The position numbers and the translations under genes are program-made. Shown in pieces: positions 22,313 through 35,900 of a stretch of DNA of 64,000 nt. The stretch's first letter is position 1. Each line of letters begins with the position of its first letter. The stretch is from NCBI GenBank assembly GCA_020543525.1, contig JAHYIO010000039.1:992001-1056000 (forward strand). Direction: 5' to 3'. The notes beneath the pieces were generated by a model. The model saw only the letters and a list, made by a program, of their open reading frames with translations. It did no database searches and was not told the DNA's origin. Origin of the DNA: Coriolopsis trogii (taxonomy: Eukaryota > Basidiomycota > Agaricomycetes > Polyporales > Polyporaceae).

Positions 22313-25300
22313 TCAAGAGCGCGAGAAGTTGAACAGCTTCCCCTTCTTGATCCGGAAGATATACGTGAAAGCATAGATGGCGAAAACCTGCGACACCACA
22401 CACCGTCAGCATCACCATTACGCAAAGATCCAGTTGAGGAGGAACTCAAACTTCTCAGCAAGAAGACACTCACGTTGAACACCACAAACGCAGCAAAGAT
22501 GCCCAAGTTCCTCCAATGGTGATCGTAAAAGATGTTGAAGCTCGTCTGCAAGAACCCGTCGGTAGAGTCGAACGAGCAATATCCACATTGGCTCGTCGCG
22601 TTCGGGTCTCGGAGGTACCCGCCCGCGGCCTTCATAAACGCGTCCATGTACTCGCCGCACGTCTGCCCCGCCGGTGGCTCGATTGGGACAAACTCGACCG
22701 GGGCGCACTTGATCTCGTGCCTCCCGATCGCCTGCCCGACGAGCCCCTCGACGAGGTACGTGTACGGCGACAGGCGGTACATCCACCGCCACCACCCGAG
22801 CTGGCTGTACGGCTGCATCACACCGTTACTACGTGAGGCATGGCGCGCGCGTCAGTGATCAGAGTCAGAACGAGAGGATAAGTGGAGACAGATGCACGCA
22901 CAACGTGAGCACGAACGAGAACAGCAAGCTGAACAGGAGCGCCGCGATGTTCGCGTCGGGCGACATCGCAGCGACGGCCTGGCCGATGGTCGTGTAGTAG
23001 AGCGGGAGGAAGACACCCATGAGCAGATACGTGTACCCGCCGCGGCCCGTCGGAAAGCCGACCGTCCAGAACCAGCAGAGGAAGTAGAGCGTCGACCCGA
23101 GCACGTTCCATGGGAGCTCGGTCAAAATCTGGGACGTCACGAGCGCCGTCCAGTCGTACATCCGGCTGTGACGTTCGCGCACCTCGAAGATGTTGCGCAT
23201 GTCGATGAACGGCACCTGGAGCTGATTCGCGAGAGGGACAGAAATGATAAGAGACATGAAGATTGCCTTCACAAGCAGAGATCAGTATAGACCACAGACG
23301 GTGGGTGACACGGGACGAGTGAACTCACGAAAAGCTGGTTCTGGGTGCCTTGGATAGACGTGTCCGCCTTGAAGAAGGTGAAGCCGATGAGGAGACCCGC
23401 AGCGATATTGAGCACGCTTTTCGCGATCAGGTACGTGGGGTCGCGCCAGTGCGCCTCGACATCGCGCCTGAGCAGCAGTCTCGTCTGGTACAACCACGAA
23501 GTCGGGTACACGCCGCTCAGGCGCGCTTGAACAGCAGGCTTGAGCCGTCCCTCCGAGTGAATGCGCTCGAGGTCCGCTTGTACCTGGGCGGCTTCGGGCG
23601 ATTTCTTCCACGCGCCATGCCAGTCAACCTCGGTTGTAGCGGTCGCACCCGCGCCGATTGCCTCGAGAATATACTCCGCCCTGCACGCCACGTGTGTCAG
23701 CCAATATACTGCCACTACCACGAAACGTCCGCCACTCACGGATTCTCGTCATCCGCGCACTGACGCGCCCCATTCCGCTCAAAGTATTCGATCATCGTGG
23801 TCGACCGCTCGCCAATGTCCCCAAAGTAGACCGTCTGGCCACCCTTCTTGAGGAGGAGGAGGCGATCGAACACCTGGAAGAGCTCCGCCGACGGCTGGTG
23901 GATCGTGCACACGATCGCCTGCCCGCTATCCGCGAGCGCACGGAGGAAGCTCGTGATCGCCCACGCGGACTGCGAGTCGAGGCCGGACGTAGGCTCGTCG
24001 AGGAAAATGAGCGACGGCTTGGCAACGAGCTCGACTGCGATGGTCGTCCGCTTGCGGTGCTCGACGCCGAGTGAACCGACCACCGCGTCGCCGTATGCTT
24101 CGAGACCGCACATCTGGAGAACCTTCTCGACGCTGTGTTATGGTTGGTAAATGGGAAACATAGAGCCTGGTAAATGCACGTACTAGGCTTCCTTCTCGGC
24201 CATCGGGACCGACTGGGGTTGGCGCAAGCACGCAGAGAAGCGGAGCGCCTCGCGGACAGTAGCGGTAGGCAGGTGAGTGTCCATCTGTTGACAATAACCG
24301 CTGCACGACCCATCAGCGTCCCATATCCTGACTATATGCGCTCCTTCACTTACGTATGTGCCTGGAAGTCAGCAGGGAGGGGGTGCCCGTTCATGAACCG
24401 ATCCCCAGTAACGACCCCACCCGTCGTCCGCTCCGCGAGCACGTTCAGCAGCGTCGTCTTTCCCGCGCCAGATTCGCCCATGAGCGCCGTGAGCTTCCCG
24501 GGAGGGACGTACCCAGAGACATCGTTGAGCAGCTGCCGCGTCTCGCCCTTGCCGACGGGCACGACGTAGTTCAGGTGGTGGAACGAGAACGTGTCGTGCA
24601 CCTCTATCGTTGCCTTCTTCATCTCCTGCACGTCGGGACCGGTTTGTGCGGTGACGTTGCTGCTCGAGTGCGAGTGGCCCTTCTCCTCGTCGTCCTTTTT
24701 CGTCGCTTGGGCGACCTCCGTGTTCGAGCCGCGCTTGAAGAGCATCACGCTCGACTGGCCCGCAAGAGAGGTGTTCAGTTCCGTGAGGACGAGGAGGGCC
24801 ACGGTGAAGCCAATGCCGAATGCGCAGAGCGCACCGAAGTTCTGCGGGGAATGAGAAATCTGAGAGGGATGCAGCAACTCGAACAGAGCACTCACCCGCC
24901 AGAGGTGGCTGTAGCTGTAGTCAAAGGACAGATTGACGTAGTCGTTACCGTTCACAGTGCTCGACCCCGGCATGGAGCCGACGGTCGTGCATGCCTGGTT
25001 CGCGAGCGACACGTTCTCGTATCCCGGACCTTGAGGTACAAGACTGGCGCACTCCGCGTTAATAGTGTGGAACTCGTTCACCACCAGTGCCTCGAAGCCG
25101 TATTTCAGTGGCTACATTTCCAAAGCATCACGATCAGTTCAGCACAAGCCTCTACGCGAGATAAGATCAAGGCTTACGTTTATGTAAGTGATCCACTTGA
25201 GGGCTCCGATCATGTACGGCTGGGGAAGCGAGTAGCCGGTGTAGAGAACCAAGATCAGCGTGCTCAGACCAGCTACGGCCGTTGCAGGCGCGGGGCTCTT

Positions 25301-27700
25301 AAACGCCGCAGCCAGGGAGCGGAACCACGCTTTCATTGTGAGCGTGGCGATAAACGAAAACAAGAAGAAAATACTGCACCAGATATCAGGATCACAAAGC
25401 AGGCACAGAGAATTCATACCACTCACAAGAACTGCGAAGGTGTCTGCTCCAGCCCGACGAGGAAGTATATGGTGATGCCGAAGACGACCTGAGTGACGAA
25501 GGTGATAGGAACGTCCACAAGCGTTAGCGCGAGGCCCTCTACAAACGGATGGTACATCGCCGCCCTTGCGTGCCGGTGCACAATCGGCCTCTGCGAGAAC
25601 AGCGCCGGGATCTCCGCCATCGTCGACAGCGCCGCAAACAGGAGCGAGAAGAACAGCACGCCGCCCTTGGAGAAGAGCGTCGCCGTCGTGTTCTTCAAGC
25701 GGAGAAACACGGTCCCGACGATGATCGCCTGGAGGACGAACGAGAGGAGCTGGATGACCTGCGCCGCGATCCCGCCCGAGAGGATCTGCGCGCGGCGCTT
25801 CATGAGCGCGCGCGCCTGCATCGGGATCGAGACGATGTAAGGGCTCTTCTTGTGCACGTGCCGCGCGTGCTCGTCGACGACGCTCTGCTTGTAGTGCGTC
25901 TTGCGCTCGGGCTTGCCCACGAACTCGTCCCAATAGGCGTGGATGTCGTCTCGGTTGAGGCGGGCGAGCTCGGACCGCTGGAAGTGCGCGACGAACTCAT
26001 CGGCCGTGCGGGGTACGCGGCGTTCGTACCCCTTGCGCACGATGCGGCCGTTCGGGTCGGTCACTAGGGGAAATACACTGGGTAAGTGAACGAGATTCGT
26101 ACGAGACGATACTGCGCGATCCTCACCGGCGACGAGGAAGTCCGCTGTGGTTTGGCGGTTAGCGGGCTCGTAACCCATGTCAATGAAATACTGCCGTGCG
26201 CGGTCTGCAGCGCCGTAGTAGATTTGCCTGCCCTCGTAAATGACGCAGACCTTGTCGAAGTGTTGGTAGAGCTGCTCTCCCGCTTGGTAAATAGCAACGA
26301 TTGTCGACTGTCGGCCAATGTCAGTGGCGATGCGGAGCGCCTGCACAAACTCAAGGGCAGTCGAGGCACTGCGCAATATCATCATAAGCACATGGTCAGG
26401 CATGAGGAATTCGCGATACATACTCAAGACCACGCGTGGAGTTGTCCCATGAGTTGAGCAGACTTCGAGTAGCCAGAGCTTCACTGATGGAGACACGCTT
26501 CTTCTCGCCACCAGATACACCACGAATAGACGCGTCTCCGACGAGGGTGTTCTTCACATGTCGAAGACCGAAGACCGTTTCCAGTACTTCAGTCAAGAGG
26601 TCGACGTGCTTGTCCCGCGACATGTCGTCCAGACGGTTGCGCGGAGTCCGTGTGGTTGCGGCGAAGCGCAGCGTCTGGTCGACCGTGAGAGTAGGGAAAT
26701 GAACGTCGTCCTCTGGACAGTATTGGACATCGCCACGGTAGTGCTTCTCGACTTCGTCCGGAGTGAGGGAGTCGTACATCACCTCGCCGTCGACCTTGTA
26801 GAACTCATCTCGCTGGTTGGCAAGGGTCTTGAGCAGTGTACTGCACCCTGAACCGGGACGCCCAAGGACCACTGCGGAGTCCGACAGACACGGAAAAGTG
26901 AGTTCAGATAGACCTCCACCATCAGATGATTTACTCACACAACATCTCGCCTGGTCGTACGACCCCCTCAAAACCGTTGAGAATATTCCTCGTGGCTGGG
27001 CGTATTTTCGCACGGAGAGAAGGGATGATGTTGAGGGGATTGATGGTTGACCCAAGTGTTTCCTGGTAAGAGGCGGAAGTACCGGTTCCAATCACGCGGA
27101 GGCCCTTGAACATGACACCGAGCTCTCTCCGCTTGATATCGGCCGCATCAATCCTGACACGAACTCAAGTCAGCAAGTATGTAAACGAAAGCTGGTATGA
27201 TACGCGTACTTCCTGATGACATGGTTCAGAGTCTTCTTGAAATCGAAAGGACCGTCGAGGGGACCGGCGAGAGTGTGGTCGGTGGATGTTGTGCGAATAC
27301 TAGCGTTATCAGCCTTGTCAACTTCTGATATCTCGAAGGGTGGCTGGGGTCGGTAGTTGGACTGTCTTGAGAGAGAACGGCGGAGCTGCTCGACACCTTC
27401 GGGGTCAAAGAAGCCGATGTCTACGTGGGAACTAGCCGACGCTCGACGCGACTGGCGTTCGCGGTAGGCCGAGGTAGCTGATGCTCTACGTTGGTTGGGT
27501 TCGCGGTAGGAGTTGGCCGATGCGCGACGCGAATTGGGCTCGCGGTAGGCTTCATGGACATCTTCGTCTGGAGAGTAGCCGTGGGAACGGTCGTGTTCGT
27601 TGTGAAGTGCAGCATAGGCAGCAGCGATATGGGCGGCGGATGGGAGTTCCGGAACACGATCCTGGCCCTCGAGGTACTCGAACTGCGCGTAATCAGCCAT
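22313..27700 (-). CDS. PDR-type ABC-G full transporter
   Basis: Pleiotropic drug resistance transporter with reverse order (NBD-TMD)x2 and about 1,480 residues, expected in the plasma membrane as an efflux pump for xenobiotics or metabolites. NBD1 shows the fungal PDR Walker [10 protein letters not shown] (Cys replacing Lys), signature [11 protein letters not shown] and the NSTRGLDAS motif. NBD2 has a canonical Walker [10 protein letters not shown], the PDR-type signature [11 protein letters not shown] and Walker [13 protein letters not shown]. Two blocks of hydrophobic segments follow, with the large extracellular loop before the last helix ([12 protein letters not shown], Cys-rich). The C-terminus [15 protein letters not shown] is typical. 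The cytosolic N-terminus (first 100 residues) holds three repeats of YRE-x-RRASA. About 15 introns. The start [13 protein letters not shown] at 27700 fits the family. No regulator gene is next to it. The substrate cannot be predicted. Confidence 0.9.
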
Positions 27701-30509
27701 TGCAGGAGGCAGGAACTGGACTAAGGAGGGAAAGGGAAATGGAAAGGGCCGGACTACTCGACCTGGGAACGGGGACCATGGTAGTATATGTAGGTGTATG
27801 CGCGATAGTTTGCGAAAGCAATGACATGCGCGCCCCGGGCGAGTTGCTGACGCGTAGTGAGGAGAGAGAGGACGAGGATGGAGACCCAGGGCGCGCGGTT
27901 AGAGAGGGCAAGTCAGACACCTTACGACCTCCAGCCATAATCCACAGACGCAAGGCCGCGTCTCCGATCGAGATCTGCTAGCCGCCGGGTTGTGCTGTGC
28001 TCTCACTCAGCCGACATGTGAATGGCGGTCCGCTGACTCTCTCTGCTTATTTTCTCCCTCAATAAGGCAACGATGGGCTCAATCCTGTCCAAATCCCCGC
28101 CGTCTTCGCCCCGCCGGGTTCGCTAAGACAAACTGAGGCAGTCATGTAGGCGACTCAGCCACGCCGCAGCTGCTCTAAATGGACTCTGACCCGTCGTTAC
28201 ACTATCGCCCTGACGTACGCGCTCGCGTAATGGACCAGCGCGCAAGAACGCATCCAATGGCGTTATAACACAGGTGGAGTATCTCATTGTCGCAGTCTCT
28301 CCGCTTCCTTCTGAGTCCTCGAGTGTCCCCTCACAAGTCATCTCGAATGAACGCTTGCCTAAGTACGCAGTAACAGAGTCGCTGCAACGGTACAACCCAG
28401 TGCGGGCCAGCGGGGATCAGCGCTCTCGTTACCGTGGCACCTCGGAGGTTAAGGGGAGTAACCTGGTTCGAGTGAGTTGAAGTATGTGCCACACGCAGCA
28501 CCTGCCACCGTACTGCACGTTGAATCGCACACGCATGCTCGGCATCGTTTCAGCCACTGCTCCACGATTTCCGCGTCAATTCTAGCCGTGGCATTAGTCG
28601 TGATATAGCTTCCCTTCTCATGCTGCCCTCGTGTCGCTCATGAATTCCTTTTCGATAGAGTTTTGGCCGTCAGCTGTTTCAGTGAGGCGAGACTATCATT
28701 TGAACTTGCGCAGAGTATCGCATCACCTAAACGCTCTTTGAAGGGGCATGATGCGGCCGTTATGCATCAGGTGTCGTAAGGTGCTCTTCGGAGCGAAAAT
28801 CTCCCGTACCAGCGTCCGTAGGCCAAATGGCGCTCCAGATCGTCTCTCAGCGCCTTCACATGGTAGTGAGTTGGTCTCGTACCCCGAGACCGGGTGTAAG
28901 TGTTGAGGTTATGAGAGATATGTAGCTGATGACGTAGTAGCGAAAACATAGCAACCAGGAAAGGCAGCTCAGGCGCCCGGCGAGACTGGCGTGGGAACTT
29001 GGTGACCCCCTTGCTGCCTTGTGACGGCTGCTTCCAGGTTGCTCCACATATTCCTATCTCCTCATATGAACGCTAGCGTGTCTATGACTACCTTCTCACC
29101 CTTCCTGGCCCGGTCGAGTACCGCTCAAGCTGTCCCAGCCAACTCGCAAGTCGTTTAGGCTGCTTCAGTGTATCACGGAAGGCATTTCTGATGGGCAGTG
29201 TTCCTCAACCTCAAGTATCGAAGAGCAGTATGTTTTGCATAGTATCCCCTGGTGCTTAGATGGGAGGTACGTCGGTAAAAGTTGTACCCTTCCCTTCCCC
29301 CGCGCCGTGATGAGGACCATATGCAAATCTCCGCTCATACATACGCACGAAATATGCTCTTCATTTCACTCGCGCCATGATACCGCAAGATTAAAGGCAC
29401 TCCAGAACCAATACATCCTCAAGTACTCGGCTGTCTTGGGGAGTCTGAGCCTCTCCGAGCCTATCACTGCCCATCACAGCAGCACCGACTACGACGCACA
29501 TTTTGAGCAGTATACCTGCGAACGCATCACTAATCATCCTCATAACGAGCTCTTCTCATTCTCCTTTTCCACTCATTTCACTTCGTTGTCTTGCGTCTCG
29601 CCCATGCCTCTCAAGCGATCGTAGTACTAGATGATTCGGTGATCAAAGGTGCGTTGACCCCTCAACACAGAGAACGTTCGGAGCCGTTTTCTGCCTGTAA
29701 TCTTCTGTCTTGGCACCCCTATAGGCCACAAAGACGGGATAGCAGTTCGCATGCCGCCATAGCAGCAGTCAGGTCGTATGAACTTAAGACAGCTTAAGAT
29801 AGCGCTGATCAAGGTGGCCACATTGCATCTCTCAAACCCCTGTCGTCCTGACTCCTGTGGGATGATATCTTAGCCGAATCTGGCCACCTCCAGACTCTAT
29901 CAGTACTAGTGGCCACACCAATCACCCGGTCGATTCTTGGCACCATCAAAACCCCATTCCGATAGTTTTCTATCAGATGTAGCGTCGCGCACTCACACTG
30001 CACGCGATAGTCGCGCTCCCACCCGAGTCGGGGATACGGTACGCTCATAGTATCCTCATCCGGAAGATGCGTTAAGTGCTGGCCACCCTCTCAGGCAACC
30101 TGGTAGGTACCCGTGACATTGCACGTTCACAACACGACCTCCCAAATGAGCCGCGTTGAGACATTTGGATGAACACGCGTCGTTCATGCATTGATCCCGG
30201 ACGCCTCATTCATGGCACGTGTAATCTAGGCCAAGGACGGCGACATGCGTCACGCAGGACGAAGACGATACGGAACACGACCGATCGACGTGATTCGCAT
30301 CGCGCCCTGAATTGGTTTCCAGTCTGAAGTTTTTAGTGTGACCTCCTAGTGGCCCCTCTCGAGCCAATCGCTGCACTCTGCCTCGATCGCGTACATAAGT
30401 CGACTCGCTACCGACGCCCTCATTAACATCCCCCGTTTCATCATCCCCATCGCCTGCCACGCACTTGAATGGGATAGCAGACCTCTCTTACACACGCCCA
30501 CCTACCATT
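27701..30509. other. Gene-poor region of 2.8 kb
   Basis: The first several hundred bases are presumably the transporter promoter. The rest holds only short open frames on either strand, none with a recognisable domain or convincing splice pattern. A segment around 28440-28480 ends in ggttcgagt, like a tRNA T-loop, but lacks pairing arms. No transposon ends or tandem repeats were noticed. Confidence 0.4.
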
Positions 30510-31665
30510 ATGAATATGACAACAATCCCCTCTCCGACCCGTATGCAATCGAACGCTGGCGGGGTCATGATGGTCCCTCTCAGCACCTTAGCCAGCTTCC
30601 AGCATATCCAGAATGCTTCCCTTGTTGTCGTAAGTATTGAATCGCCATGGCCGCTGTCAGACAACATTTTCTCACCTCATTGCATTCTCTACAGGACTGC
30701 GCAACCCAAGCCTTGGGCCTCCACATTCCTCTGACTCCAGCTCATGGTGGCTGTAGTATGATTCCCGGTCTCAAGTAAGTTACTTACTAATGGGAACGTC
30801 TCGCGATCGATCGCGCGACATTCCTCTCTATTACTCCGAGTATTCATTCCCCCTTTTTTCCGCTCGTTGTAGCTATGTCAACCTCAACATGAGCGCAACC
30901 ACGATGCCTGCTGCCACGACAGCGGTCCCGATCGCACACAACCAAAATGCAAAGGGTGAATACCCCTCTCGGCGCCCTTGCGCTGCGCACGAGGCCGACA
31001 CAGTCAACCGGGAGCGGCAGTCTGTCTCCCTCCCGCGCACCCATCAGATGCACCATAGCCCTCCTCCGGTCGGGTGCGGAGTGAAAGACAGCGTGAAGGC
31101 GGAAAGGGTTCCCAAGGCCGAGAAGAAGGCGGTCAAATCCGAGAAAGTCAGGAAGGCTACCGAGTCTGCCAACCAGTGCGTACGCGGTTCTCTGCATGCA
31201 TATGTGACTTCGTGTCGGATGCACTGTGAGAGAACTGGTGTCGCTGACTGCTCCAATGTTCTTACCGCTTGCAGAAAAACGGGACGTCGGCTCTTTCCTG
31301 TAAGGCACACCCGGGCAATCCGGGGCACAGACAAGGAGACGATCTGGTGCACCACTAAATCCCGCAAGCCGCTTGAGGGCCCTCCCGTCGAGATTCTCAA
31401 ACCCAAGGTCGGAAACCTCTACATCCACAAACACAACGAGGGTGTGCAGATCTGGATGTACGCCCCGCTTCCTTGGGGCGGAGGTGAGGGCAAGAAGGTG
31501 GAACGCGGCTGGACACCAGTGAGGCCTGGGATCTCGCACCCGCTCGAGTCGCTTGAGGACCGGGTCCTGCTCTTGCGTGCAGACGGCTCTCCGACATGGG
31601 TTCTTGAGAGCTCAGCACGGAATCACAAGAACAAAGCTAGGAAGGAGGCCCGCAGGAACATGTAA
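30510..31665 (+). CDS. Unknown family protein A (paired with the gene at 48.4 kb)
   Basis: I do not recognise this family. Four exons: a short leader (MNMTTIPSPT...HIQNASLVV), a second exon starting DCATQALGLHIPL, a third rich in Lys, Glu and Pro, and a last exon carrying a domain of about 125 residues. That domain reads KTGRRLFPVRHTRA, TIWCTTKSRKPLEGPP, then NLYIHKHNEGVQIWMYAPL, GWTPVRPGISHPLE, LLLRADGSPTWVLESSAR and a basic tail KNKARKEARRNM. The gene at 48361-49716 has the same domain, the same exon order and introns at the same places, including one just before the Asp-Cys of exon 2. The third exon has two V-K-x-E sites (VKAE, VKSE) that fit a SUMO acceptor motif. With the basic tail this hints at a nuclear protein, but that is inference. 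Introns: about 30631-30693, 30774-30871, 31179-31275. Confidence 0.65.
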
Positions 31666-32930
31666 CATTATGGATTGCTTATCCCGATCCACCCCACATC
31701 CTGTCCCCGCGCAAAACCTCTTTGATCTTCTTCGGTGGTCAGGCATCCTATGGTTCCATGCCGCAAGAAACTTCGATTACAATTCAAAACGTCACTTCAC
31801 AGTGTATAGCCCAGTGGAAAACTCGAGTTGTCATCCCCATTACTTCTAATATTTACTATATAACTTATAGGTTGTACTGTATTCTAGTAAATCAGTCTCA
31901 CTTCATTGATCTAGATGGAAGTTAGCTGTACCCATGCGATATGTAAGGTGGTGCGATGTCTGCCGTCCGGCAACTCTACGGTACTCATCAACACGGGCGT
32001 CTCGATTACCAAAAGGAGGTTGACTATGCCGCAAGAGACGCCCGCGTCCTAACGCTTAGGCTGCCAACTGTAATGAAAGTCGCTGACTTGGTTGGGTTCG
32101 TGGCAGGCCCAAATAATATGTCACACATGGATTTCCTAGGAAACAAGGCTTCTATCTCGCGGTGCTTACCGGATCGGTGGTGCACGGCCTTCCCAGGGGA
32201 CTTCTGCGCGAAGACGACGGGACCAGACAATGCTTCGGTTGTATATTATCCATCGGGAGGTCGCCTTGTGCTTGCGCTGGTACTCTGAGCATTCAAAGTG
32301 GGATAGGGGCAAGCGGCGTGAAGCTGCCGCCATTGGTCATGTCGATAAAGCTTATGCAGACGCGGTGTCTAATAACCGTGCGGTGAATGGGTCTCTAGTA
32401 ACGCGCACTTGTGCAGCTGTGTTCAGCGCCCCAGTAAGTTGGGCGGGAGATGACAGCTTCAAGTACTGATCGCTGTGGTAAGATAGCGACACAGGTTTGG
32501 ATCAATTTGGGCGTTGGTGCAGACATCGGCTGCATACAAGCATTCAGTAAGACAGCACATGTTCTCACACCTTTCGAGGGATTTGAGATATGCAGCTGGA
32601 TCCTTGAGAAACAACCCGGAGTCTGTAGTCATTCCGAATGGCAGCAGTGCAGAGGGAGATGGATATAGTTGAGACCTGTTGATGCGGAGCTCATCTGTTT
32701 TCGAAGCAAGTATTTGATTCACGGGGGAGAGCCCAAACTTTTTGAACTTCCGACAAGGCTGTTTCATCTCCGATTTAACGGCCTCCACACGGAAACGGCC
32801 TCGCCACCCCATCCCCCTCCCACACTGCCATACCAACGGCGCCGCGACGTTCGCCCTCCTTCCTCTCCTTTCTCTCTCTTTCAACGACCAGGAAGCTCCT
32901 ACATAGCTCGGGGAGCACCTCGGTGCCACC
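31666..32930. promoter_or_regulatory. Intergenic region upstream of the chitin synthase
   Basis: About 1.27 kb. A very AT-rich stretch around 31840-31930 follows the upstream gene. The final 120 bases before the chitin synthase ATG are pyrimidine-rich (cttcctctcctttctctctc), as in many strongly expressed fungal promoters. Open frames around 31956-32288 have no recognisable content. Confidence 0.4.
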
Positions 32931-35900
32931 ATGAATCGCCAGTCCACCATGCACCAGCAGCTTGAGGCCGTCACGGACCTGGCGACGCTCTCGCCCGTCT
33001 CGGAGGACATCATCGTCTCATGCATCCGCGAACGGTTCATGACCGACAACATCTACACTAACATCGGCACCTCAGCTCTTGTCGCAGTAAATCCCCACAA
33101 ATATGTCCCCAGTAATTCCGACGCAGTCCTCCACAAGTACGCGGCCGAGTACCGTGACACATCCCCCGACAAGACCCGCCTCCCTCCCCACATATTCCAG
33201 CTCGCCAACAATGCCTACTACCACATGCGGAGGACGGCTCAGGACCAGTCTCTTTTGTTCACGTACGTGTCTCGCCTTGGCTTTTTCTGTCATGCTACCC
33301 CCGGCCTCTACCCTCCGGCCTCGTTCCCTTTCACTCAGTCCTAACTAATAGCCTTTCAGCGGAGAGACGGGCAGCGGCAAATCTGAGAATCGTCGGTTGG
33401 CAATCAAGACCCTCCTCGAGCTGAGTGTTAGTCAGCCTGGTAAAAAAGGATCGAAGCTTGGCCACCAGGTTCCCGCCGCCGAGTTCGTGCTCGAGACCTT
33501 TGGCAACTCTCGCACGCTTTTCAACCCGAACGCGTCTCACTTCGGCAAGTACACCGAATTGCAGTTCACGGAGCGTGGGCGCATATGCGGTGTCAAGACG
33601 CTGGACTACTACCTCGAGCGCAATCGGGTGGCTGGCGCACCATCCGGTGAGCGCAACTTCCACATCTTTTATTACCTCCTGGCCGGCGCATCCGCAGAGG
33701 AGCGTCAGCACATGCACCTCAACGACAAGACGCAGTACCGCTATGTAGGCGCTCGGCCAGTGGCCGGTGCTCGTGCAGCGGCGGAGAACGACGATGCGGT
33801 TCGTTTCGAACAGTTGAAGGTCGCGTTGAAGAACGTCGGATTCTCCAAGAGACATGTTGCGCAGACATGTCAGCTGATCGCTGCCATCCTCCACCTGGGG
33901 AACCTCGAGTTCACCATCGACCGTCACCGTAATGAGGATGCAGCCGTTGTTCGGAACCTGGACGTTCTAGAGATCGTCTCGGAGTTCTTGGGGGTGCAGC
34001 CCGCAGCTTTGGAGGCGGCCCTATCGTACAAGACGAAGCTGGTCAAGAAGGAGCTGTGCACTGTCTTCCTTGACCCAGACGGCGCTTCCGACAACAGGGA
34101 CGAGCTCGCGAAGACGCTCTACTCGCTCCTCTTCGCCTGGCTGAACGAGCACATCAACCAGCGGCTATGCCGAGACGACTTCACCACTTTCATCGGTCTA
34201 TTTGACCTCCCGGGTCCGCAAAACATGACGAGTCGTCCGAACTCCCTTGACCAGTTCTGCATCAACTTCGCAAACGAGCGGTTGATGAACTTTATCCAGA
34301 AGCGGTTGTTTGAGGCACACGTCCAGGAATACAACAACGAGGGTATCTCTCGCTTCGTTCCCCACGTCCCGTACTTTGACAACTCGGAGTGTGTTCGGTT
34401 GCTCCAGAATCGTCCTGGTGGTCTCATCCACATCATGGACGACCAGGCCCGTCGTCAGCCTCGCAAGACGGACCATACGATGGTGGAGGCCATCACGAAG
34501 CGGTGGGGGAACCACTCCTCTTTCAAGTCGGGCGGCATGGATCGTTCGGGCTTCCCGACCTTCACGATCAATCACTATAGTGGACCGGTCACGTACTCCT
34601 CGCAGGGCTTCCTGGAGAAGAACATGGAGTCTATCAACCCTGACTTTGTTTCGCTCCTCCGTGGGACACACGCGGGCACCGGCGACGCTCCCGCACCCGA
34701 CGGTAGTGGCTCGATGAACCCCTTCGTTCGGGGTCTTTTCTCGGCGAAGGCGATCGCTACTCAGGCGCACCCCCGCAACGAAGACACCATCGTCTCCGCG
34801 CAGCAGCCCGTCAAGCCGATGCGTGCGCCTTCGACGCGCCGTAAGAACACGATCAAGCGGATGCCTACGTTGAAAGAGGGCGAGGGCGACGAGAAGGACA
34901 AGGAGGAGGACGAGGGCCCGTCAAGCGGTCCACCGTGCGTAGCGGGCGAGTTCAGGCAAGCACTCGACGTGCTGTTCGAGACGTTGGAAGATACGCAGTC
35001 CTGGTATGTCTTCTGCATCAACCCGAACGACTCGCAATTGCCAAACCAGATGGAGGGTCGTTCGGTGAAGGCGCAGGTGCGGAGTGTGGGGCTGTCGGAG
35101 GTCGCGCGTCGTTGCGTGAACGTGTTCGAAGCGATGATGACTCCAGACGAGTTTACGCAGCGATACCAGTCATTGCTCTCCTCCGTGGGTGTCTCTGAAG
35201 GCGATTCCCGCCAGCAGGTGGAGCAATGCCGAGAAGCACTGGGGTTGCAGGAACGCGACGTCGTACTTGGCATGTCTATGGTGCGCATCTTCTCATCACT
35301 GTCTACCTGAGCTTACCAACTGATATTTTGTTAGGTCTTCCTGTCGCAAGCAGCGTTTCACCGGCTGGAGGATGATCTCCGCTCCAAGGACACCGAGGAG
35401 CAGAAGCGCAATCGTCTGCACGCCGCCGAAGCCGAAGCTGGCCTCGACCCTCGCGGGTTGAACGATCCGTACGCTCCTTACCAGGTTCCCGGTGCTGAGT
35501 CTCCCTACCAAGCCGACTTCGCCGATCCCTTCAACAACTCGAGCCAAGCTCTGCCTCTCGTTCAACACGCCTCTCCCTTCCAACGCGCGGATATGTACGA
35601 TGACTACGACGATCGCAAGTCCTTCCGCAGCGAAGACTTTGACGGTCGCAGTGCCTACACGAGCCAGAGGGACGACGCTTCGATGTCCAACTTTGGTACG
35701 GAGTCCTATGCGCCGTCACGCAACATGTTCCAGAACGCAGATAACAAGGGCCTTCTTGACAAGGAGGCTCTCGCCGGCGAAATTCAGGAAGGCGAGACCG
35801 CGGAAGTCCTCAAGGAGAGTTCGGCGCGTAGGCGCTGGGTTCTGCTCTGTTGGATCTTGACGTTCTGGTGTCCTAACTGGGCACTCGCTCACATTGGTCG

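Noticed and set aside
28440..28480. tRNA-like T-loop (ggttcgagt)
   Set aside because: No acceptor, D or anticodon stems pair around it.
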